DNA of 64,000 bases from Nocardia fusca NBRC 14340. GTDB lineage: Bacteria > Actinomycetota > Actinomycetes > Mycobacteriales > Mycobacteriaceae. The notes below the pieces were generated by a model. It did not search any database. It was given only the letters and a program-made list of their open reading frames with translations, and was not told the origin of the DNA. Shown piece by piece: positions 54,217 through 63,756 of this stretch (within the stretch, counting starts at the first letter, position 1; the number at the start of each line of letters is the position of its first letter). The stretch lies in assembly GCF_001618425.1 (NCBI RefSeq), contig NZ_BDCU01000005.1, positions 1 to 64,000 on the forward strand, written 5' to 3'. The translations under genes and the position numbers were made by a program.

Positions 54217-54708
54217 TCATGAATCCGCGCGCGCTGTCGGCGTATCTTGCGTGCCCGCCCCGGGCTGCGCTGCTGTTGGAGGCCGCCGACGGGCTGTGGT
54301 GATGCTGTAGGTGAGGATCGACGACAACAGGATCACCAGCACCGGGGCGACCACCGGCGCCCATTCCAGTTCGACCGGCAGCAGGGCCGCCCCACCCGCC
54401 GCCGCGGTCCACAGGACCGCACCTACTACCGAGGGCAGGGTGGTCGGGACCACTCCGCGTGGCGCGGTCACGGTCGCGATGTTCAGCAGATAGGCGGTGG
54501 CCACCAGCCCTGCCGCGGCCGCCGCGACCAGGCCGGTGTCGGAGAGCGCGAGGACCCCGATCACCAGCAGAACCGCGCCGACCGCTCCCCAGCGCCACCA
54601 CCAGCCGACCACCACCAGCACGATCGCGGCCGGAGCCGCCCACGGCTGGACCAGGGCGACCAGCAGCACCAGTAGCGTGCCGGACAGATGCGCGAGGAAT
54701 TTGATCAT
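54217..54708 (-). CDS. Small multi-pass membrane protein of the MoxR operon
   Basis: A 163-residue protein with about five hydrophobic segments, including a Trp cluster (VVVGWWWRWGAVGAV). A short polar tail ends it. Not recognised. It starts with ATG overlapping the DUF58 stop by 4 bp and is the last gene of the MoxR-DUF58 operon, a position often held by a membrane partner. Confidence 0.7.
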   Translation of the reverse strand: MIKFLAHLSGTLLVLLVALVQPWAAPAAIVLVVVGWWWRWGAVGAVLLVIGVLALSDTGLVAAAAAGLVATAYLLNIATVTAPRGVVPTTLPSVVGAVLWTAAAGGAALLPVELEWAPVVAPVLVILLSSILTYSITTARRRPPTAAQPGAGTQDTPTARADS

Positions 54709-55979
54709 CGGCGCACCCGGATCATCCGGCGGTGCCGGGGCAGCAGGCGCATGGTCTGGTCGAGGCGGGTATCAGCGGCCCACGGGACGACATCCACCCC
54801 GATCGTGCTCATATCGCGGTACATCGACATCCGCTCCAGCTGCCACATCTTCTCCATGGTGGGGTCCAGAGCGCCCGCGAAGGGGCTCCCGCGCAGCACA
54901 TCCACCGCCACCACCACGTGGCCGCGCTTGCGCAGATCGATCAGTGCCAGCGCGAACTGGGTGTCCAGCAGGGTGGTGAACGCGACGATGACCGCCCCCA
55001 GCGGCACCGCCGCGTAGGGCGCGAGAGTACCGGTGGTGGGGATGAATTCGTCGCCGACATCGAGCACGGTGTCGACGATCCGGTAGAACTGCCGGCGCCC
55101 GATATCGGGGCGCAGCCAGCGTGGGGACTGTCCCAAACAGACGACCGCGGTGCGGTCCCCCGCCTGCAGCGTGGACTGGACGACCTGCGCGGCCCCCCGC
55201 ACCGAGAGTTCCAGCGCGTCGCTGGCAGGGCCGGGCGCCTGCTGGGATGTGTCCACCAGGACGACCACGTCCGCCGAACGGTTGGTCAGGCGTTCGGTCA
55301 CGTACAACCGGCCGCGACGGGCGCTGACCGGCCAGTTCACGGTGCGTAACTGATCGCCGGGGGCGTACGGGCGGATATCTGCGTACTCCACGCCGGGGCC
55401 GTGCCTGCGGGTGAGGTGCACACCGAGGCGTTCGGGAAGTTCGGTGCGCGGCATCCGCATCCGCTGCGGGTCGGTGATCGGGTAGACGTAGATCTCCCCG
55501 GCGGGCAGGGTCGCGGTGGCCAGTGCCATTCCGGCCGGACTCAATGCCTTGACCCGCACCTTTATCGGATAGCGACCCCAGCGCGCCGCCGAGACCGTCA
55601 ACCGCAGCCCGGCCGGGGCCACCCCGGAATCCGCGGATTCCTCCACCGTCACAGTCATCCCGTCGACCGCGACCGGTTTACAGCGCAGCAGCGCCTGCCC
55701 CTGATCGACGAAGACGGCGATGGTGACCGTGACCTCCTCGTTCTCGAAACACCGCTGGGTACCGCCACCGTCCACCTGGATCCGGGTGCGCGACACCTGC
55801 CAGGGCGCGCCGGCCAGCACACCGAGCATGGGCGAGGCGAACACGACCAACTGCCAGCTGCCCGCCACCACCGCAACCAGCAGCGCGACAGCCGAGGCGA
55901 TGGCGAGCAGGTAGGTCAGCGGGGCGGGACGCCAGCGCAGCCGGGCCTCCACCGTGGCACTGGCGTCGCGATGTCTCAT
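54705..55979 (-). CDS. DUF58 domain protein (MoxR-associated)
   Basis: A 424-residue protein. Two N-terminal membrane helices are near residues 22-60. A beta-rich domain follows, then the DUF58 core with GVEYADIRPYAPGDQLRTVN and a VWA-like fold beginning VVVLVDTSQQ. Such proteins work with MoxR ATPases in assembling or inserting metal cofactors or envelope proteins. It overlaps moxR by 4 bp upstream and the small membrane gene by 4 bp downstream. Confidence 0.87.
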   Translation of the reverse strand: MRHRDASATVEARLRWRPAPLTYLLAIASAVALLVAVVAGSWQLVVFASPMLGVLAGAPWQVSRTRIQVDGGGTQRCFENEEVTVTIAVFVDQGQALLRCKPVAVDGMTVTVEESADSGVAPAGLRLTVSAARWGRYPIKVRVKALSPAGMALATATLPAGEIYVYPITDPQRMRMPRTELPERLGVHLTRRHGPGVEYADIRPYAPGDQLRTVNWPVSARRGRLYVTERLTNRSADVVVLVDTSQQAPGPASDALELSVRGAAQVVQSTLQAGDRTAVVCLGQSPRWLRPDIGRRQFYRIVDTVLDVGDEFIPTTGTLAPYAAVPLGAVIVAFTTLLDTQFALALIDLRKRGHVVVAVDVLRGSPFAGALDPTMEKMWQLERMSMYRDMSTIGVDVVPWAADTRLDQTMRLLPRHRRMIRVRR

Positions 55980-56938
55980 GGCGTGGCGGCGCGGGGAACC
56001 GGCAGGCGGCGCAGCAATTCGCTGATCACATCCTCGCCGCGGATGCGCCGCACCCACATCTCCGGCCGCAGGGTGATCCGGTGCGCCATGGCCGGGATCG
56101 CCAGGGCCTTCACATCTTCGGGGACCACGAAGTCACGGCCGTTCAGCAGGGCCCGGGCGCGGGCCATCTGCACGAGATCCAGTTCCGAGCGCGGACTCGC
56201 GCCGACCTCGACCTGCGCGTGGGCCCGGGTAGCGCTCGCCAGCGCCACCACATAACTCACCACGTCCGGGTGCACCGAGACGAACTCCACCGCGTGCCGC
56301 ATCTCCAGCAGGCCTTTGGCGTCGACCACCTGGTTCACCCGTGGCGGCACCGCGCCGCGTTCGAGACGACGGCGGATCATCTGGGTCTCGTCCTGCTCGG
56401 ACAGGTAGCCCAGGCGCAACTGGATCGCGAACCGGTCCAGCTGCGCTTCGGGCAGCGGATAGGTGCCCTCGTATTCGATGGGGTTGTCGGTGGCGAGTAC
56501 GACGAACGGCTGAGGCAGCGGGAAGGTCTCACCGTCGATGCTGACCTGTCCCTCGGCCATCGCCTCCAGCAGCGCCGCCTGCGTTTTCGGCGGAGTGCGG
56601 TTCACCTCGTCGGCGAGCAGCATATGCGTGAACACCGGGCCGCGGCGGAACGTGAAACGTCCGGTGGACATATCGTAGATCGTGGAGCCGAGCAGGTCCG
56701 CGGGCAGCAGGTCGGGGGTGAACTGCACCCGGGTGAAGTCCAGGCCGAGGGCGGCCGCAAAGGACCGCGCGATCAATGTTTTGCCCAGTCCGGGCAGATC
56801 CTCGATGAGCACATGCCCGCCGGACAGGATCGCGATCATGATGAGCTGTAGCTCGTCGCGTTTACCGACCACCACCCGGGAAACCTCCCGGAGCACGGCT
56901 TCGGTGCGTTGGACGGTCGCGTCCAAGGGCATCGTCAT
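55976..56938 (-). CDS. MoxR-family AAA+ ATPase
   Basis: A 320-residue AAA+ chaperone-like ATPase. Walker A is IEDLPGLGKTLIARS, Walker B is MLLADEVNRTPPKTQAALLE, sensor 1 is VVLATDNPIEYEGTYPLPEA, and sensor 2/arginine motifs lie in the C-terminal lid (ASPRSELDLVQMA). It acts with the DUF58 partner encoded next. It lies centrally in a five-gene operon on the minus strand. Confidence 0.92.
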   Translation of the reverse strand: MTMPLDATVQRTEAVLREVSRVVVGKRDELQLIMIAILSGGHVLIEDLPGLGKTLIARSFAAALGLDFTRVQFTPDLLPADLLGSTIYDMSTGRFTFRRGPVFTHMLLADEVNRTPPKTQAALLEAMAEGQVSIDGETFPLPQPFVVLATDNPIEYEGTYPLPEAQLDRFAIQLRLGYLSEQDETQMIRRRLERGAVPPRVNQVVDAKGLLEMRHAVEFVSVHPDVVSYVVALASATRAHAQVEVGASPRSELDLVQMARARALLNGRDFVVPEDVKALAIPAMAHRITLRPEMWVRRIRGEDVISELLRRLPVPRAATP

Positions 56939-56966
56939 GTGTTTTCTCGCAATGGGTCGACCCGTT

Positions 56967-57461
56967 TCACATTCTCTGAAGGCGGCTCAGGATCTCGTCC
57001 AGAGCCGCGCGGCCCGGCGCGGGCGTGTTCTGGTCACGCAGCGCCGAATCGGCCGGGTCCACCCAGCGCCACAGTTCGGCGCCGAACAGATGGATCCCGG
57101 CACTTTCCAGTGCCCGCCGGTTCTTGCTGACCCGCAGGCCGGCGGACAGTTGGAACTCCTTGGCCAGCAGCGGCCGCAGATGCCGATCCCAGTCGGCGCG
57201 GCTACCGTCGGCGCGGTCGACGAGCATTTCGGCCCGGGCATGCCAGTGGCGCAGCATTTCGGCGGGCCCGTTCTCCATCTCGTCGGCGAGTTCCTTTTCT
57301 CTCTTCTCCGGACGCAGCAGCACCCAGACGAAGCAGCACAGCGCGATCGCGACCGGAACCCCGGCCGCGATCAGTACGAATTCGCGGGCCCGCAGGCAGG
57401 CGGCCACCTCGAGGCCCGCGACCGCGAGGATCGCGGCCACGACGATCCAGGGTCTGCTCAT
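56967..57461 (-). CDS. Membrane protein of the MoxR operon
   Basis: A 164-residue protein with two N-terminal membrane helices (WIVVAAILAVAGLEVAACL and FVLIAAGVPVAIALCCFVWV), then a charged cytoplasmic domain with KNRRALESAGIHLFGAELWR. Not recognised beyond position. It overlaps the upstream DUF4129 gene by 4 bp; moxR starts 28 bp downstream. Confidence 0.7.
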   Translation of the reverse strand: MSRPWIVVAAILAVAGLEVAACLRAREFVLIAAGVPVAIALCCFVWVLLRPEKREKELADEMENGPAEMLRHWHARAEMLVDRADGSRADWDRHLRPLLAKEFQLSAGLRVSKNRRALESAGIHLFGAELWRWVDPADSALRDQNTPAPGRAALDEILSRLQRM

Positions 57462-58531
57462 CTCGGCCCCACCCCGCTCGGCGCACCGGCATGCGGCGGT
57501 AGAGCGGGCGGGTAGCCACCGGGATCCGGGGCGGCCGATACGGCCGGATCCGGGGTGCTCTGCAGGTCGGAGAGCGCTACGCGCAACAGCTGTTCGGCCC
57601 GCATGCGCTGCCAGGACAGCATGGAATGCGGGCTGAACCGTGCCTCTTCGAACAGCGCGACCAGCTCCCGGGCCGAGGCCTCGTGCAGGGCCCCGTGCTC
57701 GAATGCGCGCGCCAGCACTTCCATGGGTGTGTCCGAGGCCAGCGGGGCCAGACCACGCGCGTAGACCAGGCCGCGTTCCATCGCCAGATAGCAGGCGATG
57801 ATCGCGGCGCGCGGATCCTGTCCGGCCGCGTTCATGGCGGCCAACCCCATCTCGGCGGCTTTGACCAGGGTGTCGGTATCGGTGGCGGGCATGTCCCCGG
57901 CGGCCGGCAACGCGTCGTCGGGTTCCTCGGTTCGTTCGCGCCGCTGGGTGTTGACGGTGACGACGACCAGACCGGTCACGGCCACCGCCACCAGTGTGCC
58001 CGCGGCCGCGGTGGCCAGGAACAACCCGGTTCCGGTCAGGACGGGTTGATCCTCCTCCATCCCGGGCGGCACCGCGGGGTGCTGTGGGGCGGGAGAACCG
58101 GGCGGCGCGGCCGGAACCGGTTCGGCGACGCGCTGGAACCCGATGAAGTAGACGGCGAACACGATCGCCGCGAGGACACCGACGAGGGCCAGCAGGAACA
58201 GCACGGCCAAGCCGAGGCGGCCCAGCCGCCAATGCGACTCGGTAGCGGAGTCGAGGTCGGGCAGTGCCAGCGGGAGCCGATGCTGGGAGGCGATCACGCC
58301 GGCCAGCAGCACCACGATCGAGACGGTGAGCAGCACCGGCATCAGCGCCACGGTGAGGGCCGAGGGCGCGTTGCCCGCCGAACCGCTGCTGTCCGGCATG
58401 CCCGGAATATGTCCGCGCAGCGCGATGACAGCGCAGAACAACAGCGCGAACACCGCCACAATGCGCGCGATCAGCGCCCGCGACCCGGCCAACCCGATAC
58501 CTCGAACCTGCTCACTGCCAAGAACAGCCAC
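57458..58531 (-). CDS. DUF4129-type membrane protein of the MoxR operon
   Basis: A protein of about 357 residues with three to four membrane segments. A Pro-rich loop lies near residues 135-165. A C-terminal cytoplasmic domain follows, with ACYLAMERGLVYARGLAPLA and DTPMEVLARAFEHGAL, the DUF4129 pattern found in MoxR operons and transglutaminase-like proteins. The start is uncertain: GTG 58531 is used, but later starts are possible. It is the first gene of the operon. Bases 58532-58826 show no gene and probably hold the promoter. Confidence 0.75.
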   Translation of the reverse strand: MAVLGSEQVRGIGLAGSRALIARIVAVFALLFCAVIALRGHIPGMPDSSGSAGNAPSALTVALMPVLLTVSIVVLLAGVIASQHRLPLALPDLDSATESHWRLGRLGLAVLFLLALVGVLAAIVFAVYFIGFQRVAEPVPAAPPGSPAPQHPAVPPGMEEDQPVLTGTGLFLATAAAGTLVAVAVTGLVVVTVNTQRRERTEEPDDALPAAGDMPATDTDTLVKAAEMGLAAMNAAGQDPRAAIIACYLAMERGLVYARGLAPLASDTPMEVLARAFEHGALHEASARELVALFEEARFSPHSMLSWQRMRAEQLLRVALSDLQSTPDPAVSAAPDPGGYPPALPPHAGAPSGVGPR

Positions 58532-58826
58532 ATGTTTACATGCCGGACGGCCGGTCCGGGAGCGAATCGGCAATATGAAATGACGAGTTTTTCACGTTTA
58601 TCAGCTCCTTGCCGGCAAACGTACTGCCCATTGCGGGGTCGACAGTTATATCTTGTTCCCCACTGTGAATACTCACAACCTCGCCGAAGACACGGTGACC
58701 GATTCCCGATGTCCGCATCCACCCGCTCAGCTCGGACGTCGAATGGACGCCGCGCCGCGACCGGCACACCGGACGCGGCCCGGCAGGTGTCTATCACGGT
58801 TGACAGCGCAACCGGCTCCGGCCCGG

Positions 58827-60020
58827 TTACGCGGCCCGGTCCGCGCTCAGCACCAGCCCCGAGGTAGGCACCCCGGTCCCCGCGGTGACCAGGACGTTCT
58901 CCACCTCGTCGACCTGATTCACCGATGTTCCGCGCAACTGGCGGACGGCTTCGGCGATACCGTTCATTCCGTGGATATACGCCTCCCCCAACTGCCCGCC
59001 GTGGGTATTGATCGGGAGTTTTCCGCCGATTTCGATAGCCCCGTCGGCAATGAAATCCTTGGCTTCACCACGCGGGCAGAAACCGAGTTCCTCCAGCTGC
59101 ATGAGGACGAACGGGGTGAAGTGGTCGTACAGAATTGCGGCCTGCATATCGGCGGGCCGCAAACCGCTCTGCTCCCACAGCTGGTCGCCGACCAGGCCCA
59201 TTTCCGGCAACCCGGTCAAGGCGTCGCGGTAGTAGCTCGTCATCACGTACTGGTCGGCACCGCTGCCCTGCGCCGCGGCGGTGATCACGGCCGCCGGGTT
59301 CGGCAGGTCCCGCGCCCGTTCCACACTGGTCACCACGATCGCCACGCCGCCGTCGGATTCCTGACAGCAGTCCAGCAGATGCAGCGGTTCGGCGATCCAG
59401 CGCGAATTCTGGTGATCCTCCAGGGTTATCGGCTTGTTGTAGAAGAACGCGTTCGGGTTCACCGCCGCGTGCCTGCGGTCGGCCACCGCGACCCGGCCGA
59501 AATCGGCGGAGGTCGCGCCGTAGACATGCATGTACCGCCGGGCGACCATCGCCACCTGCGCGGCGGGCGTACCCAGCCCGTGCGGATACGACCAGCCGGC
59601 GTCGATACCCGAGGATGTGGGCGCGGCCGCCAGCGAGGTGGAGAACTGCCCGAACCGGGAAACCGACCGCTCGTTGAACGCCCGGTACGCCACGACCACA
59701 TCGGCGACCCCGGTCGCCACGGCCATCGCCGCCTGCTGCACGGTCGCGCATGCCGCACCACCGCCATACCCGATATGGCTGAAGAACTTCAACTGCGGGA
59801 TGCCGACCGCGCGGGCGACCGCGACCTGCAGGTTGGTATCCATCGTGAAGGTGGTCAGGCCGTCGACATCGGCCGGGGTGAGCCCGGCGTCGGCCAGGGC
59901 CGCGGTCACGGCCTCGGCGGCCAGACGCAGTTCGCTGCGACCGGATTCCTTGGAGAAATCGGTGGCGCCGATCCCCGCGATGGCGGCCCGGCCGGACAGG
60001 GGATGTTGCGAAGTAGTCAT
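58827..60020 (-). CDS. ltp2: Steroid side-chain aldolase Ltp2 (thiolase-like lipid transfer protein)
   Basis: A 397-residue thiolase-fold protein of the Ltp2/SCP-x type. It has AAIAGIGATDFSKESGRSEL, FSHIGYGGGAACATVQQAAM and LPINTHGGQLGEAYIHGMNG. Ltp2 with ChsH2 cleaves the 17-hydroxy CoA ester to androstenedione and propionyl-CoA by retro-aldol reaction. It follows chsH1 by 49 bp and ends the side-chain operon, as in M. tuberculosis (Rv3540c). The ATG at 60020 is preferred over earlier in-frame starts. Confidence 0.92.
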   Translation of the reverse strand: MTTSQHPLSGRAAIAGIGATDFSKESGRSELRLAAEAVTAALADAGLTPADVDGLTTFTMDTNLQVAVARAVGIPQLKFFSHIGYGGGAACATVQQAAMAVATGVADVVVAYRAFNERSVSRFGQFSTSLAAAPTSSGIDAGWSYPHGLGTPAAQVAMVARRYMHVYGATSADFGRVAVADRRHAAVNPNAFFYNKPITLEDHQNSRWIAEPLHLLDCCQESDGGVAIVVTSVERARDLPNPAAVITAAAQGSGADQYVMTSYYRDALTGLPEMGLVGDQLWEQSGLRPADMQAAILYDHFTPFVLMQLEELGFCPRGEAKDFIADGAIEIGGKLPINTHGGQLGEAYIHGMNGIAEAVRQLRGTSVNQVDEVENVLVTAGTGVPTSGLVLSADRAA

Positions 60021-60069
60021 GCGTTCCTCATTCCGCGGGCTGGACACCGACTGTGCGTCGTGGCTGCGC

Positions 60070-60495
60070 TCACGCCCCGCCTCCGGCACCCGGTACGGTC
60101 ACGACCACCGTCGCGACGATGTGATCGCCCAGACTGTCCTTGCCGACGACCTCCAGCCGGACATCCTCGCCGTCGAGTTCGACGACCTTGCCGGTGAGAG
60201 TCAGGGTGTCGTACGCGTACAGCGGCACCCCGAGACGCAGCGCGATGGATTTCACGACCGTGCTCGGACCCGACCAGTCGGTCACGAACCGCTGCACCAG
60301 ACCGGTATCGGTGAGGATGTTGACGAAGATGTCCTTCGAACCGCGTTCGATCGCCTTGTCCCGGTCATGGTGCACATCCTGGAAATCCCGGGTGGCCAGT
60401 GCGGTGCTGATGACGAACGTCGGATCGGCGTGGATCGACAGTTCGGGCAGTTCGGTCCCGACACCGACCGTGGCCGGATCGAATGTGGCGGTCAT
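60070..60495 (-). CDS. chsH1: MaoC-like hydratase subunit ChsH1
   Basis: A 141-residue single hot-dog protein. The hydratase residues lie in TRDFQDVHHDRDKAIERGSK, and KDIFVNILTDTGLVQRFV follows. ChsH1 provides the catalytic Asp/His for hydration of the steroid C20-carboxyl enoyl-CoA, in complex with ChsH2. The ATG overlaps the chsH2 stop by 4 bp. Length and neighbours match Rv3541c. Confidence 0.92.
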   Translation of the reverse strand: MTATFDPATVGVGTELPELSIHADPTFVISTALATRDFQDVHHDRDKAIERGSKDIFVNILTDTGLVQRFVTDWSGPSTVVKSIALRLGVPLYAYDTLTLTGKVVELDGEDVRLEVVGKDSLGDHIVATVVVTVPGAGGGA

Positions 60496-61430
60496 GGGTT
60501 CACCTTCCAGAAGGGCAGCACCGTATCGTCGTCGAGCTTCTCGAAACCGGCCACGACCTCCAGCCCGACCTCGACCTGCTCGGGTTCGACACCGCGCAGT
60601 TCACCCAGCATCCGCACCCCCTCGTCGAGTTCCACCAGCGCGACCACGAACGGCAGATCGCGGCCCGGCACCTTGGGCGCGTGGTGCACGACGTAGCTGA
60701 ACACCGTGCCCTTCCCGGAGGACACCACATAGGCGACCGGTTCGGTCTTGTCCTGCCAGATCGCCGGGATCGGCGGATGACGCAGGGACCCGTCGGGAAG
60801 CTGCTGGATCCGCAGTTCGCCGGCCTTCGTACCCTCCCAGAAGAATTCGGTGTCGTGGGAGACCAGCGGCCGCACCCGTTCGGCGGGAGCCGGTTCCGGG
60901 GCGGCGACCGCACCCGGGGCGAACTTCAGGATGCGGAACAGCATCTCGGTGACGAGTTCGTCGCCGACATACCAGCTGGTGCGGTAGGTCAGGAAGAAAC
61001 CCTCGCCCAGCCCGGTACGTTTCGGGCCGTTGATGCTGTCCAGCGCGCTGGTGATGCTCACCTCTTCGCCGGGCCGCACATAGCGGTGGTAGATCTGCTC
61101 GCAGTTGGTGCCGACCACCGAGGTGTACCCGGCGGAGTCGAGCAGCGCGTTGGTGGCCTCCATCGGATCGTCGGACGGGCGGCGGCCGCCCAGACCCAGC
61201 ATGGTCCACACCTGGGCCATGGCGGGCGGGGCCACGATCCCGTCGAAACCGGCGGCCTTCGCGGCCGCCTCGTCGATATAGACGGGGTTGCTGTCGCCCA
61301 ACGCCTCCACCCAGTTGTTGATCATCGGCTGGTTCACCGGGTCGCGGCCGGGCCGCGGCGCGCTGGCCCCGGCCGCCTTGATCTGTTCCGCGGCGGCGAT
61401 GATCGCTTCCGGAGTACTTGTGTCCGGCAC
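60492..61430 (-). CDS. chsH2: ChsH2: MaoC-like subunit with DUF35/OB-fold domain
   Basis: A 312-residue two-domain protein. The N-terminal hot-dog domain (GDSNPVYIDEAAAKAAGFDG, then IVAPPAMAQVW) lacks the catalytic pair and builds the steroid pocket with ChsH1. The C-terminal DUF35 domain (about residues 195-312, LPFVVALVELDEGVRMLGEL) recruits and activates the aldolase Ltp2. The start is GTG at 61430 behind AAGGAG. It is coupled to chsH1. Confidence 0.92.
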   Translation of the reverse strand: MPDTSTPEAIIAAAEQIKAAGASAPRPGRDPVNQPMINNWVEALGDSNPVYIDEAAAKAAGFDGIVAPPAMAQVWTMLGLGGRRPSDDPMEATNALLDSAGYTSVVGTNCEQIYHRYVRPGEEVSITSALDSINGPKRTGLGEGFFLTYRTSWYVGDELVTEMLFRILKFAPGAVAAPEPAPAERVRPLVSHDTEFFWEGTKAGELRIQQLPDGSLRHPPIPAIWQDKTEPVAYVVSSGKGTVFSYVVHHAPKVPGRDLPFVVALVELDEGVRMLGELRGVEPEQVEVGLEVVAGFEKLDDDTVLPFWKVNP

Positions 61431-61511
61431 GCTGCTCCTTAGGGTCGGGTGGTTCGAGAGTGTGCGCCCGCCGACCGGCGGCGGGGGCGGCGGGCCGCCG
61501 GACTCACCGGG

Positions 61512-62681
61512 TCAGCGGGGTACGCGTGGCAGTTTCAGGCCCGCGGAGGCGACGAGTTCGCGCATCACCTCGTTGACGCCACCACCGAAGGTCACCACCA
61601 GGTTCTGCTTCGTCCGCCGGTCGAGCCAGGTCATCAGCTCGGCGGTCGCGGGTTCGGCCGGGTCGCCGAACCGGCCGATGATCTCCTCGGCCAGCCGGCC
61701 CGCCTCCTGCAGCGATTCGGTGGAGAAGATCTTGGTCGCCGAAGCATCCGCGATGACCTGTGACGGATCGATGTCCGGATCGTCGGCCGTGGCCGCCACC
61801 TGCCAGTTCAGCAGTTCGTTGAGCCGGGTCATGGCATGGATGCGCCCGAGTGACGCGCGCGCGTCGGGATCGTCGAGTACGCCGCGCGGCCGCGCCCACT
61901 CGCGGACCCGGTCGTAGAGCTGTTCGATCTTGCCGGACGGCCCCAGGCTCACCCGCTCGTGATTGAGCTGGGTGGTGATCAGGCGCCAGCCCTTGTTCTC
62001 CTCCCCGACCAGCATGTTCGCCGGAACCCTGACGCTGTCGAAGTAGGTGGCGTTGGTGTGATGGGCGCCGTCGGCGGTGATGATCGGGGTCCAGGAATAG
62101 CCCGGATCCAACGTATCCGCGATCAGGATGGTGATCGCGCGGTGCCGGTCGGCCGCCGGACCGGTGCGGCAGGCCAGCCAGATGTAGTCGGCCTCGTGTG
62201 CGCCGGTGGTGAAGATCTTCTGGCCGTTGACGATCCAGTCACCCGAATCGTCGCGGGACGCGCTGGTGCGCAATGCCGCGAGATCGGTACCGGCCTCCGG
62301 CTCGGAATATCCGATGGCGAAATGGATATCCCCGGCGAGGATCCCGGGCAGGAACTTCTCCTTCTGCTCCTGCGTGCCGAACTGCTGCAGCGTCGGGCCG
62401 ACGGTCAGCAGGGTGACCAGTGGCAGCGGGACATCGGCTCGGGAGGCCTCGTTGTAGAAGATCTGCTGTTCGACCGGGCCGAAACCCTGGCCACCGTACT
62501 CCTTGGGCCAGCCGACACCCAGCCAGCCGTCGCGGCCCATCCGGCGCACCACCTCGCGGTAGGCGTCGCCGTGCCGGTTGACCGCCATGGCGGCGGACTC
62601 CTCCGGCGTGACGAGATCGGCGAAGTAGGCGCGCAGGTCGTCGCGTAGTTTGCGCTGTTCGCTGGTCAGATCTATGAACAC
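61512..62681 (-). CDS. fadE29: Acyl-CoA dehydrogenase FadE29 (ChsE2)
   Basis: A 389-residue acyl-CoA dehydrogenase. It has FAIGYSEPEAGTDLAALRTS, VNGQKIFTTGAHEADYIWLA, and TFGGGVNEVMRELVASAGLK at the C-terminus. With FadE28 it forms the ChsE1-ChsE2 heterotetramer that dehydrogenates the three-carbon steroid side chain. The GTG start at 62681 lies 10 bp inside the fadE28 gene, so the subunits are co-translated. Matches Rv3543c in order and length. Confidence 0.92.
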   Translation of the reverse strand: MFIDLTSEQRKLRDDLRAYFADLVTPEESAAMAVNRHGDAYREVVRRMGRDGWLGVGWPKEYGGQGFGPVEQQIFYNEASRADVPLPLVTLLTVGPTLQQFGTQEQKEKFLPGILAGDIHFAIGYSEPEAGTDLAALRTSASRDDSGDWIVNGQKIFTTGAHEADYIWLACRTGPAADRHRAITILIADTLDPGYSWTPIITADGAHHTNATYFDSVRVPANMLVGEENKGWRLITTQLNHERVSLGPSGKIEQLYDRVREWARPRGVLDDPDARASLGRIHAMTRLNELLNWQVAATADDPDIDPSQVIADASATKIFSTESLQEAGRLAEEIIGRFGDPAEPATAELMTWLDRRTKQNLVVTFGGGVNEVMRELVASAGLKLPRVPR

Positions 62682-63730
62682 CCTGCCCCCAATCGTTCGA
62701 GCCGCAACGCGGCGCCGCCCAGCCAGCGGGCGAGGTCCTTGGACTGTGAGTAGTAGCGATGCATCGAGTGGGTGACATCCACGCCGATACCGCCGTGCAG
62801 GTGGTGACATTTCTGCATGGCACGCGGAAGTTCCGCGGCCACAGTGTAGGCGAGCACATTCAGATCGTCGTCGATCCGCTGCTGCCGCTCCGAACTCGAA
62901 TCGTCCTGTCCGAGAGCCCAATTGGCCGAGACCGCGGCCACATGCAGCGTCCGGGACACCACATAGAGGTCGGCGATCTGCTGGGCCACCGCCTGGAATT
63001 CGGCGAGTGGCCGGTTGAACTGCCGCCGCGTGCCCACATGGGCGGCGGTCAATTTCACCGCACCCGAGAGCAAACCGTCGGCCGCCGCGCCGATGGCGGC
63101 GAGCACGAACCGGTGCAGCCGCGGGCCCGCGTCCGGCAGCAGCCGGTCCGCGGCCACCTCGACCCCCTCCAGTTTCACCGAGAATTCGGCGAGTTCGCCG
63201 GATACGGCCGACGGGGTCAGGGACAGACCCGCGGCATCCGAATCGACCACCGCGACCCCGGAATCCGTGGTCACGAGCAGCCAGCGGGCCTGATCGGCGC
63301 ACGGCACCGCCACCTTGTACCCGGTGATCCGCACCTTGTCGCCGGTCACTTCGGCCTTGGTGGTGGGTTCGGTGGTCAGGGGCGCGCCGGGTTCGCTGAT
63401 CGCCGCGGTCAGCACCGCGCCCTCCGCGACCGCCGGGAACACCTCCGCGGCCACCGCCTCGGGCGCCGTCCCCAGCAGCGGCAGCACGCCGAAGCCCAGG
63501 GTGGGCAGCGCCGGGGCGGCCACGGCATCGGTGGCCAGCTCGGTCAGCAGCACCGATACGGCGTCGATGCCCATATCGTCGCCACCGAACTGTTCCGGTA
63601 GCGCTACCGACAGCAGCCCCGTAGCCGCTATCTTGGGCCAGAGTTCGGCGTCGCGCGCCGCCTCCCGCTCCAGTAGTCCGACGACGACCTCGGCCACCGC
63701 CTCTTGAGCCTCGTCTCGAGTGAAGTCCAC
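62672..63730 (-). CDS. fadE28: Acyl-CoA dehydrogenase FadE28 (ChsE1)
   Basis: A 352-residue acyl-CoA dehydrogenase of the short partner type. It has LPEQFGGDDMGIDAVSVLL, then RRQFNRPLAEFQAVAQQIAD and KCHHLHGGIGVDVTHSMHRY. It pairs with FadE29 as ChsE1-ChsE2. The start is GTG at 63730. It sits 26 bp after the upstream partial dehydrogenase gene. Position and length match Rv3544c. Confidence 0.92.
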   Translation of the reverse strand: MDFTRDEAQEAVAEVVVGLLEREAARDAELWPKIAATGLLSVALPEQFGGDDMGIDAVSVLLTELATDAVAAPALPTLGFGVLPLLGTAPEAVAAEVFPAVAEGAVLTAAISEPGAPLTTEPTTKAEVTGDKVRITGYKVAVPCADQARWLLVTTDSGVAVVDSDAAGLSLTPSAVSGELAEFSVKLEGVEVAADRLLPDAGPRLHRFVLAAIGAAADGLLSGAVKLTAAHVGTRRQFNRPLAEFQAVAQQIADLYVVSRTLHVAAVSANWALGQDDSSSERQQRIDDDLNVLAYTVAAELPRAMQKCHHLHGGIGVDVTHSMHRYYSQSKDLARWLGGAALRLERLGAGCS

Positions 63731-63756
63731 GTTCTGCTCTCCAGTCGTCGCACGAA

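Noticed and set aside
58810..58828. Short inverted repeat AACCGG/CCGGTT at the ltp2 3' end.
   Set aside because: The stem is only 6 bp and overlaps the stop codon; too weak to call a terminator.
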